A model generated the notes under the pieces. It was not told where the DNA came from. It was given only the letters and a program-made list of their open reading frames with translations, and did not search any database. Shown here one piece after another: positions 56,077 through 64,000 of a DNA stretch of 64,000 nucleotides. Origin of the DNA: Cryphonectria parasitica EP155. Lineage: Eukaryota; Ascomycota; Sordariomycetes; Diaporthales; Cryphonectriaceae. The stretch is from NCBI RefSeq assembly GCF_011745365.1, contig NW_024468914.1, positions 1,076,001 to 1,140,000 on the forward strand. Direction: 5' to 3'. The translations under genes were made by a program, and so were the position numbers. How positions within the stretch are numbered: position 1 is the stretch's first letter; each line of letters starts with the position of its first letter.

Positions 56077-56501
56077 AAGAAGAGAAAAGAAGGGAAAGAC
56101 AGAGAAGAAGGAGGGTCCAAAAACGACAATGTTAAGAATTATTGTACAAATTCCCACTTAGCCGTCAACTCCTCTACCCAGGGTCGCCCCTCCTCTTTTT
56201 TTCTTCTTTCTCTCTCAAAAATTTTTTTTTCGACCTTCTGATGCCTCCACCAGAACGGCTAGTTCCAAGAACCAGGTCCCCTATCAGCGTCCCAGACCCA
56301 GACCCATGCAACATGCCAGCAATGGTGGCTACTTTTTGTGCCGTGTGTTCCACTTTGCACTGGAGAAAGTCGACCCAGACCCAAGCAAGAGCAATCAATG
56401 CCTCGTCAAATCGCAAGATAGGTGGATTCGCAGCCCTCTCCATCTTCTCTATCACATGCCATTCGTTTCGTTTACCACCCAACCCGTGCCCCAACAGCCT
56501 G
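56077..56501. other. Intergenic between convergent genes
   Basis: 0.43 kb between the stops of the gentisate dioxygenase and the small membrane protein. T/C-rich near 56190-56240. Nothing else seen. Confidence 0.55.
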
Positions 56502-57032
56502 TCACCCCTGTTCCGGACCCCTCTGCGCCGCCCGCGCCATGGTGATCGTTTGGACCAGCCCTTTCAGCAACCCCATCACGGAGGCGCTCGCGACCAGGAC
56601 CAGGAGCGCCAGCAACTCCCGGCGTACCTTGTAGTGACCATCCCACGAGACCATGAGGATCGCCGTTAGGTACTGGGTGAGGCAGAGCAGTGTCCATCTG
56701 ACGGCCTGGTTGAAGAGACCCGGCCCGAAGTGGCTGAAGGGCGAGAAGTGGACGAGATAATAAACGGGCACAGCGCAGTACAGGGCGAAATGTACTATGA
56801 GGAGGGGCCCGCTGAGGAGGCGGGAGAAGACGTCCTCATTGAAGAGGGCGCTTCGCTTTATCTTCCTCGGCTGCTGATGTTGCTGTTGCTGCTGCTGCTG
56901 GTTGGTATTGTTGTTGATGTCGACCAGGTTCGAGGGGACGGGAGATCTCCTCGGGGAACCCGACAGGGCATCAGCCGCCAGCGCCATGGGCTGGGGGATG
57001 ATGGGAAAGATTGTCTCGCCCTGGTAGCTCAT
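56502..57032 (-). CDS. Small multi-pass membrane protein, unknown function
   Basis: Single-exon 176-residue protein. Residues 1-60 are polar with an Asn/Gln run (about 42-53) and a basic patch RKIKRSA. Then three or four hydrophobic helices follow: LLSGPLLIVHFALYCAVPVY (about 72-91), AVRWTLLCLTQYLTAILMVS (about 109-128), and LLALLVLVASASVMGLLKG near 141-159. The end is short and polar (AAQRGPEQG). The helix spacing and aromatic-rich VPVYYLVHFSPF segment look like a real integral membrane protein rather than a chance frame, but I recognise no family. Strand and position (convergent with the gentisate dioxygenase) give no functional hint. The start ATG is the first in the frame. Confidence 0.7.
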   Translation of the reverse strand: MSYQGETIFPIIPQPMALAADALSGSPRRSPVPSNLVDINNNTNQQQQQQQHQQPRKIKRSALFNEDVFSRLLSGPLLIVHFALYCAVPVYYLVHFSPFSHFGPGLFNQAVRWTLLCLTQYLTAILMVSWDGHYKVRRELLALLVLVASASVMGLLKGLVQTITMARAAQRGPEQG

Positions 57033-62562
<5,530 letters not shown>

Positions 62563-63200
62563 GGGGATTTACAGCTGGGGTGTACGAAAAAGAGATAAAA
62601 GCGAGAAAAGAGACAAAAGACATTCACACATGTCAACACGAATATTACGAGCCTTCAATCATAATGTAGAGAGTTTGGGATCTGGGTTTTCTTGGGTGCC
62701 CGGAACGGCCGGCGGATCACGTCAGGATAACCGGGAGGAAAGATTTATAAAGTTATACCAAGGAAAATACAATGAAAGATTATGAAGACAAAGACATGAA
62801 GTTAAACACAATACTCCACATCGATCCTTCCGATTGTTACCCAATTCCATCCTTTCAGCCTCACCTCCTTCTGTTGGGGTGGTGATCCGAGGGAGGGGGA
62901 TGGAGGAACGCTCGAAAAGGCCCCCAAATGCACCGGTGATGTCAAATCTGGCGGGGGCGGTACTCTAGGAATCCGCTATTACAGGTGCCATGGCAGCAGT
63001 AATTTTCAGCGAGGTAGCCCCCCGATGACCCCTCCCCTCCCCCACCATGGCGGGGTTATCTTGGTGGGGCAGCCACCCATTCACTGTTTGCTAGACGTCA
63101 CCCCTACCCTCTGGTTACTGTGTGTCAACTTCTTCAATGTGTTTGCTCTAAACTTCTTGTAACACCAACAACACAGAGTTGTTTCCCTCCCTCTCTATTC
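62563..63200. other. Intergenic between same-strand genes
   Basis: 0.64 kb. 3' UTR of the mannitol dehydrogenase, then a G/C-rich promoter with repeated CCCCTCC and CCCCAC elements at 63018-63060, similar to stress-response (STRE) or CreA sites. No gene. Confidence 0.5.
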
Positions 63201-64000
63201 ATGCCCTCTCCCCTCACTCTTCGATCAATCACCACCGCTACCAGGCGCCTCAGACCCCTCGCTAGCCACCAGCACGCATCATCTTCACCACCACCACCAC
63301 TACTACTACTACTACAGACCAGCGCCCGTTCCTCTTCCCATCCCTCGCTACCTCCCTCCGCCCACGACCGCCACAGCCGCCGCTCCTTCACGATGACGAC
63401 CAAGTCCCAAGAGCCCGTAATCACCTCCATCGAGGACCTTCCCATCACCGAGTCGAAATGGGTCACCCTCAAGCGCATCAACTTCACCGACCAGACCGGC
63501 AAGGCCCGCACCTGGGAGTCCGCCGTGCGCAAGACCCGCTCCGCCGCAGCGGGCGTCGACGCCGTCGCCATGGGCAACATCCTGCTCCCCAAGCCGCGCA
63601 CCGAAGGCCAACCCGCCTCCACCATGCTCGTCATCCAGTACCGGCCCCCGCTCGACAGCTGGACGGTCGAGTGGCCCGCGGGCCTCGTCGACGCCGGCGA
63701 GACGGCCGAGCAGGCTGCGCGCCGCGAGTTCAAGGAGGAGACGGGCTACGAGGTGTCGCGTGTGCTGAGCGTGAGCCCGCCGCAGGCTGCCGACCCGGGC
63801 ATGACCAATGCCAACATGCAGCTTGTCATGGTCGAGGCCGAGGTGCCTACTGCGGGCGGGGGCGACATGCCTGCCCAGAGGCTCGATGATGGGGAGCACA
63901 TTCAGCGCGTCGTTATCCCGCTGGCCGAGCTGTACGCGACGCTGGAGGAATATTCCAAGAAGGACAGGTTCATCGTTGCTGCGAAGCTGTTTCACTTTGC
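63201..64000 (+). CDS. Nudix hydrolase, ADP-ribose pyrophosphatase (YSA1-like), 5' part
   Basis: Open from ATG 63201 to the window edge. Residues 1-64 (MPSPLTLRSITTATRRLRPL and a Ser/Pro/Leu-rich stretch) are rich in Arg and Ser with only one acid and look like a mitochondrial presequence. An in-frame second ATG at 63393 (MTTKSQEPVI) begins the conserved protein. The domain has WESAVRKTRSA, PASTMLVIQYRPPLDSWTVE, PAGLVDAGE and the Nudix box GLVDAGETAEQAARREFKEE (G-x5-E-x7-REUxEExGU complete, with TGYE following). This enzyme hydrolyses ADP-ribose to AMP and ribose 5-phosphate. The order of elements fits the ADP-sugar branch. The gene runs off the right edge, so the C terminus is not seen. A short CCA/CTA repeat lies inside the presequence. 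Confidence 0.92.
   Translation, partial: MPSPLTLRSITTATRRLRPLASHQHASSSPPPPLLLLLQTSARSSSHPSLPPSAHDRHSRRSFTMTTKSQEPVITSIEDLPITESKWVTLKRINFTDQTGKARTWESAVRKTRSAAAGVDAVAMGNILLPKPRTEGQPASTMLVIQYRPPLDSWTVEWPAGLVDAGETAEQAARREFKEETGYEVSRVLSVSPPQAADPGMTNANMQLVMVEAEVPTAGGGDMPAQRLDDGEHIQRVVIPLAELYATLEEYSKKDRFIVAAKLFHF

Overview
The window comes from the nuclear genome of a filamentous ascomycete (Pezizomycotina). The genes are split by short GT-AG introns, mostly 50-90 bases. The families are typical of the group: a Zn2Cys6 regulator, MFS sugar porters, a 2EXR protein, an NADP-mannitol dehydrogenase, a pectin methylesterase and a Fot1/Pot2-type transposon. Coding density is low: about 20 apparently intact genes, 3 broken ones and several gene-free stretches of 2-4.6 kb. 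I cannot name the species from sequence alone. Exon joins below were worked out by hand from splice signals, reading phase and family motifs.

Layout. 0-8.4 kb: 3' part of a secreted pectin methylesterase (+), a secreted Ser/Thr-rich protein (-), an arylamine N-acetyltransferase (+), a small conserved protein (-) and an MFS sugar porter (-). 11.9-18.8 kb: the DEAD-box helicase dhh1 (-), a divergent mitochondrial J-domain protein (+) and a 2EXR protein (+). 19.9-30.2 kb: a single-pass membrane protein with a glutamine tract (-), a secreted M28 aminopeptidase (+), a TG/TATG microsatellite, a small cupin protein (+) and a C2H2 zinc-finger protein (-). 31.0-33.2 kb: a complete Pot2/Fot1-like transposon with 43-bp perfect inverted repeats and a TA target duplication; its transposase has one in-frame stop. 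33.3-38.6 kb: a sugar porter (-) divergent from a MmgE/PrpD-family enzyme (+). 38.9-46.8 kb: two decayed genes, a STAND/NLR-like protein and a DHA1-type MFS exporter, separated by 4 kb with no clear gene. 47.4-56.1 kb: a gene cluster for gentisate catabolism. 56.5-64 kb: a small membrane protein (-), a 4.6-kb gene-poor stretch, NADP-mannitol dehydrogenase (+) and the 5' part of a Nudix ADP-ribose pyrophosphatase (+).

How genes work together. The clearest functional unit is at 47.4-56.1 kb. A flavin monooxygenase (aromatic hydroxylase) would make gentisate, gentisate 1,2-dioxygenase would open the ring, a fumarylacetoacetase-family hydrolase would cleave the product, and a Zn2Cys6 factor encoded between them is the likely regulator. 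The broken exporter immediately upstream may be a lost transporter of the same cluster. Nonsense codons in the transposase, the NLR-like gene and the exporter are mostly of a kind explained by CpA-to-TpA transitions, the signature of repeat-induced point mutation (RIP). This suggests that 31-47 kb is a repeat-affected accessory zone next to a conserved catabolic cluster.
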